37,535 nt of DNA from Kiloniellaceae bacterium (lineage in GTDB: Bacteria; Pseudomonadota; Alphaproteobacteria; Kiloniellales; J153). Position numbers and translations under genes: made by a program. Location: positions 1 through 37,535 of the forward strand of contig JAJFGI010000131.1 in NCBI GenBank assembly GCA_021776215.1, read 5' to 3'. The notes under the pieces are model-generated. The model saw only the letters and a list, made by a program, of their open reading frames with translations. It was not told the origin of the DNA and did no database searches. Shown piece by piece: positions 14,710 through 22,713 of this stretch; the stretch's first letter is position 1; every line of letters begins with the position of its first letter.

Positions 14710-15132
14710 CTAATCCACGATCTCCACTTCGGCGAAGAAATAGGCGATTTCCTGGGCCGCGGTCTCCGGGGCGTCGGAGCCGTGCACCGAGTTCGCCTCG
14801 ATGGACTCCGCGTAGAGGGCGCGGATGGTGCCCTTTTCCGCCTTGGCCGGGTCGGTGGCACCCATGACCTCGCGGTTCTTGGCGATGGCGTTCTCGCCCT
14901 CGAGGACCTGGACGACCACCGGACCGGATGTCATGAAGGCGCACAAGTCGTTGAAAAACGGACGTTCCTTGTGCACGGCATAGAAACCCTCGGCCTGGGC
15001 GCGGGTCATCCGCAGGCGCTTGCTGGCAATCACCCGCAGGCCCGCCTCCTCGAAACAAGTGAGGATCTTGCCGGTTATGTTGCGCCGGGTCGCATCCGGC
15101 TTGATGATCGAAAACGTCCTCTCGATGGCCAT
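14710..15132 (-). CDS. ndk: Nucleoside-diphosphate kinase
   Basis: A 140-residue cytosolic enzyme that passes the gamma-phosphate of ATP to NDPs. It has the N-terminal [15 protein letters not shown] motif, the [12 protein letters not shown] loop and the active-site segment ANSVHGSD with phospho-acceptor His117. Length is normal for bacterial Ndk. ATG 15130-15132 has a purine-rich GGTAGG just upstream. It converges with the small oxidase-subunit gene, leaving 32 bp between stops. Confidence 0.97.
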   Translation of the reverse strand: MAIERTFSIIKPDATRRNITGKILTCFEEAGLRVIASKRLRMTRAQAEGFYAVHKERPFFNDLCAFMTSGPVVVQVLEGENAIAKNREVMGATDPAKAEKGTIRALYAESIEANSVHGSDAPETAAQEIAYFFAEVEIVD

Positions 15133-15255
15133 GGCCTACCTGTCTCCTGCTAGTTCGGCGGGTCGCGCGTTATAGCGACCGCGGCGGCCGCCGGCAACCG
15201 TCTGACGCCAGGTCCTTTCCGGGGCCGCCGGCCCCGTGGTATTACCGCCCCCGCC

Positions 15256-17154
15256 ATGCTCCATATCAACGATCTCGTCTACCGTATCGCCGGCCGCCCT
15301 CTGTTCGATGGCGCCACGGTGGCCATTGGCAAGGGCGAACGGGTCGGCCTGATCGGCCGCAACGGCAGCGGCAAGACCACCCTGTTGCGCCTCATCGCCG
15401 GCGACTTGCAGCCCGATGGCGGCTCCATCTCGTTGCCGCGCACCCAGCGCCTCGGCCGGGTAGCGCAGGACGCACCCTCGGGCCCGGAGAGCCTGCTGGA
15501 AACGGTGCTCGCCGCCGATAGCGAACGCAGCGCCCTGCTGGCGGAAGCGGCGGATTGCCGCGATCCCGCCCGAATCGCCGAAATCCACGAGCGCCTGGCG
15601 ACCATCGGCGCCGAGAGCGCCCCGGCGCGGGCGGCGCGCATCCTGGCCGGCTTAGGGTTTGACGAAGCGGCGCAAGGGCGCCCCTGCGCCGAGCTGTCCG
15701 GCGGCTGGCGCATGCGGGTCGCCCTGGCCGCCCTGCTGTTCGCCGCCCCGGACGTGTTGCTGCTGGACGAACCGACCAACCACCTGGACCTGGAAGCGAC
15801 CCTGTGGCTGGAGGGGTTTCTGAAAAGCTATCCCGGCACCCTGATCCTGGTGTCCCACGACCGCGACCTGTTGAACCGGGTGCCGCGCAAGATCGTCCAC
15901 GTGGAGGACGGCAAGCTGGTCCTCTATGCCGGCAACTACGACCGCTTCGAACGGACGCGGCGCGAGCGCATGGAGCGGCAAGCGGCCATGAACTCCCGGC
16001 AACTGGCCCAGCGGCGGCATATCCAAGCCTTCGTCGACCGCTTTCGCTACAAGGCCAGCAAGGCCCGCCAGGCGCAATCGCGGATCAAGGCACTGGCCCG
16101 CATGGAACCCATCGCCAGCGTCGCCGAGCAACACACGGTCGCCTTCACCTTTCCCGCGCCCGGTGCCCTGTCGCCGCCGCTCCTGACCCTCGACGGGGCG
16201 AGCGCCGGATACCAGGCGGACGCCCCGGTTCTGCGCAACCTCGATCTGCGCATCGACATGGACGATCAGATCGCCCTACTGGGGGCCAACGGCAACGGCA
16301 AATCGACCCTGATGCGCCTGCTGGCCGGGCGCCTGGCGCCGCAAGGCGGCCGCCTGGTCAAGTCAGGCAAACTGCGCATCGGCTATTTCTCGCAGGATCA
16401 GGCGGAGGAGCTGGACCTGGAGGCAACGCCTCTGCAACTAATGGCGCGCGCCCTGCCGATGGAGCCGGAGACGCGCCTGCGCTCGCAGCTCGCCCGCTTC
16501 GGCTTCAATCACGGCCACGTGGAGACACGGGTCGGTAACCTGTCGGGCGGCGAGAAGGCCCGCCTGCTGTTCGCCATCATGACCCGCGAGGCGCCACAGA
16601 TCCTGCTGCTCGACGAGCCGACCAACCATCTCGATGTGGATGCCCGCGAAGCTCTGGTGCACGCCATCAATACCTTCGAGGGCGCCGTGGTCCTGGTCTC
16701 GCACGATTCGCACCTGATCCAGTTGACCGCCGACCGTTTGTGGCTGGTGGCCGATGGAACCGTCGTGCCGTTCGACGGCGATCTCGAGGACTACCGGCGC
16801 ATCTTGCAGGAGCAGCGGCGGGCGGAACGGGCGAAAACGCGGAGCAGCCCGTCGGCCGAGGCCCCCGCCGGCGGCCAGCGCAAGGAGCGGCGCCGGGCCG
16901 CGGCCCAGGCCCGCGCCGACGTCGCCCATCTGCGCCGGGCGGCGACCAAGGCCGAGTCCCGAATCGAAAAGCTGACCCAGGAAAAATCCGCCCTCGAGGC
17001 ACGTCTGGCGAACCCGGAGGTCTACCAGGGCCCGACCGCCAAGCTGATGGCCTTGCAGGTGAAGTTCGGCGAGGTCAAACGCGCCATCGCCGAGGCTGAA
17101 GAGGCGTGGCTCCAGGCCCACGCCGACGCGGACGCCGACACAGCGGACGGCTGA
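15256..17154 (+). CDS. yheS: ABC-F family ATPase, YheS type
   Basis: A 632-residue soluble protein with two ABC domains and no membrane part. Domain 1 has Walker A GRNGSGKTT (34-42), LSGGW (147-151) and DEPTNHLD (171-178). Domain 2 has GANGNGKST (343-351), LSGGEK (429-434) and DEPTNHLD (453-460). The inter-domain linker (about 230-285) contains DRFRYKASKARQAQSRIK, very like E. coli YheS, and FDGDLEDY follows domain 2 as in YheS. A charged coiled-coil tail covers about 545-625. ABC-F proteins act on the ribosome at the E site to relieve stalling. The precise role of this subfamily is less clear. Uup would be the alternative, but the linker argues against it. Confidence 0.9.
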   Translation: MLHINDLVYRIAGRPLFDGATVAIGKGERVGLIGRNGSGKTTLLRLIAGDLQPDGGSISLPRTQRLGRVAQDAPSGPESLLETVLAADSERSALLAEAADCRDPARIAEIHERLATIGAESAPARAARILAGLGFDEAAQGRPCAELSGGWRMRVALAALLFAAPDVLLLDEPTNHLDLEATLWLEGFLKSYPGTLILVSHDRDLLNRVPRKIVHVEDGKLVLYAGNYDRFERTRRERMERQAAMNSRQLAQRRHIQAFVDRFRYKASKARQAQSRIKALARMEPIASVAEQHTVAFTFPAPGALSPPLLTLDGASAGYQADAPVLRNLDLRIDMDDQIALLGANGNGKSTLMRLLAGRLAPQGGRLVKSGKLRIGYFSQDQAEELDLEATPLQLMARALPMEPETRLRSQLARFGFNHGHVETRVGNLSGGEKARLLFAIMTREAPQILLLDEPTNHLDVDAREALVHAINTFEGAVVLVSHDSHLIQLTADRLWLVADGTVVPFDGDLEDYRRILQEQRRAERAKTRSSPSAEAPAGGQRKERRRAAAQARADVAHLRRAATKAESRIEKLTQEKSALEARLANPEVYQGPTAKLMALQVKFGEVKRAIAEAEEAWLQAHADADADTADG

Positions 17155-17264
17155 CCCCTCGCAATGCGACCGACGCCGGGCAGCCCTGCAGCATAGCCTA
17201 GCCACGGACCACAAGAATTCGACTAGGATGTCGTCGAGCGGGGTGGCGCGGGACCTTTATTGAG

Positions 17265-18227
17265 ATGACGAGCACCGAAGATGAAGCGGCGGCGGACGTC
17301 CTGCCGGCCGTCGACGAGATCGAGCGCGAGCGAGTGCAGGCGACGACCCGTGGCATCGTGCTCATGCTGGTCTCGGTGATCCTGTTCGCCTCCATGGATG
17401 CGGTGGTGAAGTGGCTGGGCGCCACATACCCGACCATGCAGATCGTCTTTTTCCGCAGTCTGTTCGCCTTCATTCCCCTCAGTCTGTTCATTTTCCGCGG
17501 TATCGGCCTGGCGGCACTACGCACCCAGCGGCCGTTCCAGCACGCGGTGCGGTCGCTGGTCGGGCTGACCGCGATGACCAGTTTCTTTTATGCGTACTCG
17601 CAGATGCCGTTGGCGAATGCCGTGGCCATCGGCTTTGCCGCGCCGATGTTCATGACGGCGCTGTCAGTGCCTCTGCTGGGCGAAAAAGTGGGGCCGCGCC
17701 GGTGGGTCGCGGTCCTGGTCGGCTTTGCCGGCGTTCTGGTGATCGTGCGGCCGGATGCGGGCGTATTCCATGCCGCCGCCCCCGTTGCCTTGGCCGGGAC
17801 CGTGTTCTATGCCCTGGCGATGATCTTCGTGCGCCGCCTCGGCCGCACCGAGACGAGCACCGCCATCGTGTTCTACTTCACCCTCATCTGTACCCTGGTC
17901 TCCGGCGTCTTCATGCCGTTCGTTTGGGTCGCCCCCGATGCGCAGGGATGGGCGCTGCTGGTTCTGGTCGGGCTGCTTGGCGGCCTGGCGCAGATGGCCA
18001 TGACCAACGCCGTACGGCTGGCGGACATAGCGGTGGTGGCGCCGTTCGACTACACCGCTTTGCTGTGGACGGCCCTGCTGGGTTTTCTGATATGGAGTGA
18101 GGTTCCCGGCATAAACGTTTGGCTGGGCGCGGTGATCGTCGTCGCCAGCGGCATCTACATCCTCTATCGGGAGGCGCGCTTGGGGTTGCCGCGCGGGATG
18201 GCGCGCCGCCTGCAGGCCCGCCGCTAG
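17265..18227 (+). CDS. DMT-superfamily (EamA) transporter
   Basis: A 320-residue inner-membrane protein with about ten hydrophobic helices in two EamA repeats (about 30-165 and 175-305). The first includes LFASMDAVVKWLG and VFFRSLFAFIPL; the second ends with PFDYTALLWTALLGFLIWSEVPG, a typical EamA motif. Substrates of this group include amino acids, SAM and other metabolites; none can be assigned. A charged 26-residue N-terminal tail precedes helix 1. A short 11-codon frame (17228-17263) ends one base before this ATG and might couple translation. The stop codon overlaps that of the convergent holC gene by 4 nt. Confidence 0.9.
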   Translation: MTSTEDEAAADVLPAVDEIERERVQATTRGIVLMLVSVILFASMDAVVKWLGATYPTMQIVFFRSLFAFIPLSLFIFRGIGLAALRTQRPFQHAVRSLVGLTAMTSFFYAYSQMPLANAVAIGFAAPMFMTALSVPLLGEKVGPRRWVAVLVGFAGVLVIVRPDAGVFHAAAPVALAGTVFYALAMIFVRRLGRTETSTAIVFYFTLICTLVSGVFMPFVWVAPDAQGWALLVLVGLLGGLAQMAMTNAVRLADIAVVAPFDYTALLWTALLGFLIWSEVPGINVWLGAVIVVASGIYILYREARLGLPRGMARRLQARR

Positions 18228-18697
18228 CCCGACTCGCCGGCCCGGTCGACCGCTTTTTCCGCCCAAGCGCCGCGGTCGTCCTGCTGCCAATAGGAGACCT
18301 CGTGGCCGGCCGCTCTGAAATCCCGCCATTGGGCGCGGGCCGCGGCCGTCGCCTCCGGATCGTTGCCATCGAAAAGGACGGCGCAGCGCGCGAAGTCACC
18401 GACCCGCCGGGACGTGGCGCCGTCGGTGAGCAAGAGAACATCGGCCCCATTCGGCACCTCGTCCTGATCGCTCAGCCAAACCGGCTGATCTTCCGCATGG
18501 CCGTCCTTGGCCGAACCGTGCGGCAGGAACGTGCGGTCGTTGTAAGTCCACAGCCAGGCGTTCAACGCCTCGACCCGCTCCTCCGAGCTGGCCAGCACCA
18601 AGGCGCGTTGGCCCCGTTCCAGGGTCACTTCCAGCATCCGCGGCAGCGCCCGCTCCAGCGTCGACCGGGTCAGATGATAGAATCGCGCCTCGGTCAC
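18224..18697 (-). CDS. holC: DNA polymerase III subunit chi
   Basis: A 157-residue protein of the HolC family, which links the clamp loader to SSB at the replication fork. Features are the RFYHLTRSTLERALPRMLEVTLERGQRALVLA start, WLWTYNDRTFLPHG, the DVLLLTDG strand and the VLFDGNDPEATAAARAQWRDFRAAGHEVSYWQQD C-terminal segment. It follows pepA after 19 nt on the same strand, the usual pepA-holC arrangement of alphaproteobacteria. Its stop converges on and overlaps the EamA gene by 4 nt. Confidence 0.93.
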   Translation of the reverse strand: MTEARFYHLTRSTLERALPRMLEVTLERGQRALVLASSEERVEALNAWLWTYNDRTFLPHGSAKDGHAEDQPVWLSDQDEVPNGADVLLLTDGATSRRVGDFARCAVLFDGNDPEATAAARAQWRDFRAAGHEVSYWQQDDRGAWAEKAVDRAGESG

Positions 18698-18716
18698 CGC
18701 GACGCCCTCCGTCAGC

Positions 18717-20243
18717 TCATTTGCCCTCGAAGTTGTCGGCCACCAGACGATCGAGCAGGCGCACGCCGAAGCCGGTGCCGCCTTTCGGGGTTGTCGGCTT
18801 GGCCTTGCTGGACCAGGTCACCCCGGCGATGTCCAGGTGCGCCCATGGCGTCCCCTTCTTGATAAAACGCAGCAGGAACTGCGCCGCGGTGATCGAACCG
18901 CCGGCGCGGTCGCCGACGTTCTTCATGTCGGCGGCATCGCTGTTGATCGCCTTGTCGTAGGCCTCGCCCAGGGGGAGGCGCCAGACGCCCTCGCCGACCG
19001 CCTGGCCGGCGGCGAAAAGATTGTCGGCAAGCTTGTCATCGTTGGCAAACAAGCCGGCGTATTCGTGCCCAAGGGCGACGATGACGGCGCCGGTCAACGT
19101 CGCCAGATCGACGATAGCGCGGGGCTTGAATTTCTCCTGGGTATACCAAAGCGCATCGGCCAGGACCAAGCGTCCCTCGGCATCGGTGTTGATGACCTCG
19201 ATGGTCTGCCCGGACATGGAGGTGACGATATCGCCGGGGCGCTGCGCCGACGCCGACGGCATGTTCTCGGCCAGGCCGCAGACGCCGACGGCATTGACCT
19301 TGGCCTTGCGCCCGGCCAGCGCCCGCATCAGGCCGATGACCACGCCGGCACCGCCCATGTCCCACTTCATATCTTCCATATTGGCCGCCGGCTTGATGGA
19401 GATGCCGCCGGTATCGAAGGTCACCCCTTTGCCGACGAAGGCCACCGGCTGCGCCGCTTTGCCCTTGCCTTTAGCACCGCCCTTGCTCCCGCCGGCGCCC
19501 GACCACTGCATGACCAGAAGCTGGGATTCCTGGGCCGAGCCCTGACCAACCCCGAGCAAAGCGCCCATGCCGAGCTTGCGCATCTCGGCCACACCGAGGA
19601 CCCGGACCTTCACTCCGAGTTTAGTCAGCTTCTTTGCTTCCGCCGCCAAGCTCTTGGGATATATTATGTTCGCCGGTTCGGACACCAAATTGCGAGTGAG
19701 GTCGACACCCTCCGCCACGTGTTCCATCGCGGCATAGGCGCGCCGCGCCGCCGCCGGGTTGTCGACCATGACCGTGACCTGCTCCAGGCTCGGCTTTTCT
19801 TCCGGCTTCTGCTTAGTTTTGTAGCGATCGAAGCTATACGCGCTCAGCCGGGCACCGAGGGCGCAATGGGCGGCGCGCGCGGGCGCCGGCACGGCAATGC
19901 CGGGAATGGCATCGACCATGATCGTGACCCCGCGCTCGCCACTACGGTTCAGGCGCTCGACCACGTTCCCGCCCATCTCCTCCAGGCCCAGGTCCTTGAC
20001 GTCTTTCGGTTTGCCCAATCCAACCAGCAGCACGCGACTGTTGCCGATTCCGGCGGGCGCCAGGACCTCCAGCACCTGACCGGTGTTTCCCTTGAAGCGG
20101 CCGCCCTTGATGGCCCGGGTCAGCGCGCCGCCGGTTGCCCGGTCCAGTTGAGCGGCGCTCGGCGTGAGTTTGCCGCCATCCATGACGGCGACGGCGACGG
20201 CCCCCGTCTTGGGCAATTTCGGCGCAACGAAAGCGATCTTCAT
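18717..20243 (-). CDS. pepA: Leucyl aminopeptidase (M17, PepA)
   Basis: A 508-residue cytosolic metallo-aminopeptidase. The dimetal site motifs are VGKGVTFDTGGISIKP and the family signature NTDAEGRL. The C-terminal region GGSITAAQFLLRFI and WAHLDIAGV is also typical. Between the LVMQW strand and VAFVGKG is a glycine/lysine-rich insert (GAGGSKGGAKGKGKAAQP, about 18 residues) that replaces a short linker in most PepA proteins. It lies just before the metal-binding loop and is probably a flexible surface loop. PepA proteins also bind DNA in some bacteria. A good TTGACA promoter is upstream. Confidence 0.96.
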   Translation of the reverse strand: MKIAFVAPKLPKTGAVAVAVMDGGKLTPSAAQLDRATGGALTRAIKGGRFKGNTGQVLEVLAPAGIGNSRVLLVGLGKPKDVKDLGLEEMGGNVVERLNRSGERGVTIMVDAIPGIAVPAPARAAHCALGARLSAYSFDRYKTKQKPEEKPSLEQVTVMVDNPAAARRAYAAMEHVAEGVDLTRNLVSEPANIIYPKSLAAEAKKLTKLGVKVRVLGVAEMRKLGMGALLGVGQGSAQESQLLVMQWSGAGGSKGGAKGKGKAAQPVAFVGKGVTFDTGGISIKPAANMEDMKWDMGGAGVVIGLMRALAGRKAKVNAVGVCGLAENMPSASAQRPGDIVTSMSGQTIEVINTDAEGRLVLADALWYTQEKFKPRAIVDLATLTGAVIVALGHEYAGLFANDDKLADNLFAAGQAVGEGVWRLPLGEAYDKAINSDAADMKNVGDRAGGSITAAQFLLRFIKKGTPWAHLDIAGVTWSSKAKPTTPKGGTGFGVRLLDRLVADNFEGK

Positions 20244-20324
20244 GGGGTCCCCTTCGGCAAATCAGGTGTGAGGAGGGAAACGGCGTGGTCTTTCGCCGCC
20301 GGCGCGGGTTGGTCTGGCTATTGC

Positions 20325-20352
20325 GATATCTTTACGGCGGCCCACCTGTCAA
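20325..20352 (-). promoter_or_regulatory. Probable pepA promoter
   Basis: On the minus strand, a perfect TTGACA (20352-20347) and GATATC (20330-20325) are separated by 16 bp, about 80 bp upstream of the pepA ATG. The -35 is perfect, the -10 weak. The divergent lptF gene shares this 216-bp gap; I see no equally good element for it. Confidence 0.5.
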
Positions 20353-20459
20353 TGCCCGCGCTGAATCGCCGTGTCGTCCACCGGGCGCCCAATCCCCTGG
20401 ACGGATCGAGTTCGTTCTGTCTTTCTCTTTGCCAGGCCAAGGTTTATCGTCTGGGCGGC

Positions 20460-21581
20460 ATGCGGGCAATCACTCGATACGTATTCAGTCAACTGGCGAT
20501 CGCGACGGTGGCGATCACGGTGGCCCTGACCTTCGCCGTCTGGCTGACGCAATCGTTGCGGCTGATCGACTTCATCGTCAATCGTGGGCTTCCGGCAACC
20601 ACCTTTTTTTCGTTCGTGGCCCTGCTCCTGCCCTCGTTTCTGGCGGTCGTGCTGCCGATTGCGGTCTTTTGCGCCGTGCTTTTCGTCTATCACAAATTGA
20701 CGATGGACAGTGAATTGGTGGTTCTGCGGGCAATCGGCTTGTCCTCGATGCAATTGGCCCGACCGGCCCTGATCATAGGCTTCGTAACAACAATCCTGGT
20801 CTACAGCATCACCCTCTATTTCCTGCCGACCTCGTATCGGGCCTTCAAGGAACTGCAGTTCCGGCTACGCAGCGATTACTCGACGGTGCTGCTCCAGGAG
20901 GGAGCGTTCAATACGGTCGCGGATGGCATTACCGTGTATGTGCGCGATCGTTCGGCGGGCGGCGAATTGCGGGGCATCCTGGTGCACGACACCCGTGATC
21001 CGGAAAACCCGATCACGATGATGGCCGAGCAAGGCGCCCTGGTACGCGGTGAAGCCGGGCCACGGGTCGTCATGGTCAACGGCAACCGCCAACAATCCGA
21101 GGGCGGCAGCGGCCGATTGTCGCTGCTTTACTTCGATAGCTATACGGTCGAACTCACGCAATTGCAGGACACGCCGCAGGAGCGGTGGCGCGACGCCAAG
21201 GAGCGTTTTCTGCCCGAGCTCTTGAATCCGGATCTCGAGGCCGATGACGAGCGCTACCGTGCCGAGCTCGCCGCCGAGGGGCACCAACGGCTCGCGGCCC
21301 CCCTGTACACGCTTGCATTCGTTTTCGTGGGACTGGCCGCGCTGCTGGCCGGCGAATTCAATCGGCGCGGGCAAAATCGGCGCGTGCTCTTTGCCGTCTT
21401 GTGTGTCGCCGTCCTCGAGGGCTTGTCGCTGGCCATGCAGGACATCGCCAGCCAGTCTCCGTGGGCCGTGCCCAGCATGTATGTCGCGCCCCTGCTCCCC
21501 ATCCTGCTGGCATCGTTAGTGTTGGTGCGGTCGCCGCGCCGGCGAACACCCCACCAGGCGCCGGAGCTGGTGGCATCGTGA
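20460..21581 (+). CDS. lptF: LPS export permease LptF
   Basis: A 373-residue inner-membrane subunit of the LptB2FG transporter, which extracts LPS from the inner membrane. It has an N-terminal helix block (RYVFSQLAIATVAITVALTFAVWLTQSLRLIDFIVNRG), a periplasmic beta-jellyroll region (about 130-280) and three C-terminal helices beginning AAPLYTLAFVFVGLAALLAGEFNRRG. The ATG at 20460 follows a weak GGGCGG; the frame is open far upstream, but that part is antisense to pepA. The stop overlaps the lptG start as GTGA, indicating coupling. Confidence 0.94.
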   Translation: MRAITRYVFSQLAIATVAITVALTFAVWLTQSLRLIDFIVNRGLPATTFFSFVALLLPSFLAVVLPIAVFCAVLFVYHKLTMDSELVVLRAIGLSSMQLARPALIIGFVTTILVYSITLYFLPTSYRAFKELQFRLRSDYSTVLLQEGAFNTVADGITVYVRDRSAGGELRGILVHDTRDPENPITMMAEQGALVRGEAGPRVVMVNGNRQQSEGGSGRLSLLYFDSYTVELTQLQDTPQERWRDAKERFLPELLNPDLEADDERYRAELAAEGHQRLAAPLYTLAFVFVGLAALLAGEFNRRGQNRRVLFAVLCVAVLEGLSLAMQDIASQSPWAVPSMYVAPLLPILLASLVLVRSPRRRTPHQAPELVAS

Positions 21582-22705
21582 CCGCGATCGTCAGCGATCC
21601 ACTGATTCGGCGGCTGCGCCTGTCGCCAACGCTGTCGGCCTATGTCGCGCGCCAATACACCACGTGGTTCCTGGCTTACTTTGCTGGCCTTGTCGGCATC
21701 ATTCTTTTGGTCAGCACCGTCGATCTTCTCGATCGCCTGGCAACCAAGGACGCTTCACTCGGCATTGTCATCCGCATGGTGATCCTAAAGCTTCCGTACT
21801 TGAGCCAGGAGGTCATGCCATTCACCGTGCTTTTTGCCGGGCTTTCGTGTTTTTGGAAACTGACGCGCACGCACGAGCTGGTGATTACCCGGGCGGCCGG
21901 TATTTCGGTGTGGCAGGTTCTATTGCCGGTGCTCGGCGTTGCGATGCTGGTCGGTATTCTCACCGTCTCCTTGCTCAATCCGCTGGCCTCGATCCTGCTT
22001 GGCCGATTCGAGCAGATGGAGGCGAAATACATTCGCAACCAAGCCAGCACCCTCGCCGTGTCGAGCACGGGCGTATGGCTGCGCCAAGCCGATGCGACCG
22101 GTCAATCGGTGATTAACGCGCGGCGGGCGACGCCGGAACCCTTGGTGCTGCACGACGTCATCGTCTTTCAGTTCGAGGATCAGGACCGGTTCGTTGGCCG
22201 GATCGACGCGGCCCGCGCCGTGCTGGAACCGGGCCGGTGGGTCCTGTTCGACGCCTGGCAGACCCGGCCGGGTAGCCGCGCCGAATTCGCCGAGCGGGTC
22301 GAAGTTCCATCGAGTTTGACCCGCGAAAAGATTCTCGACAGCTTCGCCCCGCCGGAAACCATCTCATTCTGGAGCTTGCCCGGGTTCATCAAGGTTCTGA
22401 CCAAGGCCGGATTTTCCGCAGTGCGGCACAAGCTGCAGTTTCACCGCCTGCTGGCGACCCCGGTGCTGCTCATCGCCATGGTCCTGCTCGCCGCGACCTT
22501 TTCTCTTCGCCCGCAGCGGCGCGGGCGCGTCGCCTTGGTCATCCTCAGTGGTGTCTTGGCGGGTTTTCTGCTGTATTTCTTGTCCAATTTCGTCTTCGCC
22601 CTCGGCCTTTCGGCAAGGATTCCCGTTGTCCTTGCTGCTTGGACGCCGGCAGGAGTGTCCATGATGCTAGGCGTCGCAACCTTGTTGCATTTGGAAGACG
22701 GATAG
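21578..22705 (+). CDS. lptG: LPS export permease LptG
   Basis: A 375-residue partner of LptF. It starts at GTG 21578, overlapping the lptF stop by 4 nt, and reads SAYVARQYTTWFLAYFAGLVGIILLVSTVDLLDR, the family's first helix. The region KLPYLSQEVMPFTVLFAGLSCFWKLTRTHELVITRAAGIS is the coupling helix for LptB. A periplasmic domain follows, then HKLQFHRLLATPVLLIAMVLLAATFSLRPQRRG and two final helices. LptB is not in the window. lptD begins 8 bp after the stop. Confidence 0.94.
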   Translation: MTAIVSDPLIRRLRLSPTLSAYVARQYTTWFLAYFAGLVGIILLVSTVDLLDRLATKDASLGIVIRMVILKLPYLSQEVMPFTVLFAGLSCFWKLTRTHELVITRAAGISVWQVLLPVLGVAMLVGILTVSLLNPLASILLGRFEQMEAKYIRNQASTLAVSSTGVWLRQADATGQSVINARRATPEPLVLHDVIVFQFEDQDRFVGRIDAARAVLEPGRWVLFDAWQTRPGSRAEFAERVEVPSSLTREKILDSFAPPETISFWSLPGFIKVLTKAGFSAVRHKLQFHRLLATPVLLIAMVLLAATFSLRPQRRGRVALVILSGVLAGFLLYFLSNFVFALGLSARIPVVLAAWTPAGVSMMLGVATLLHLEDG

Positions 22706-22713
22706 AATCAGCC

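Noticed and set aside
18837-20459. Long open plus-strand frame running through pepA into lptF (would make a 914-residue protein)
   Set aside because: The part before 20460 is antisense to pepA, whose protein is clearly real. LptF similarity starts at 20460. High GC makes antisense frames open.
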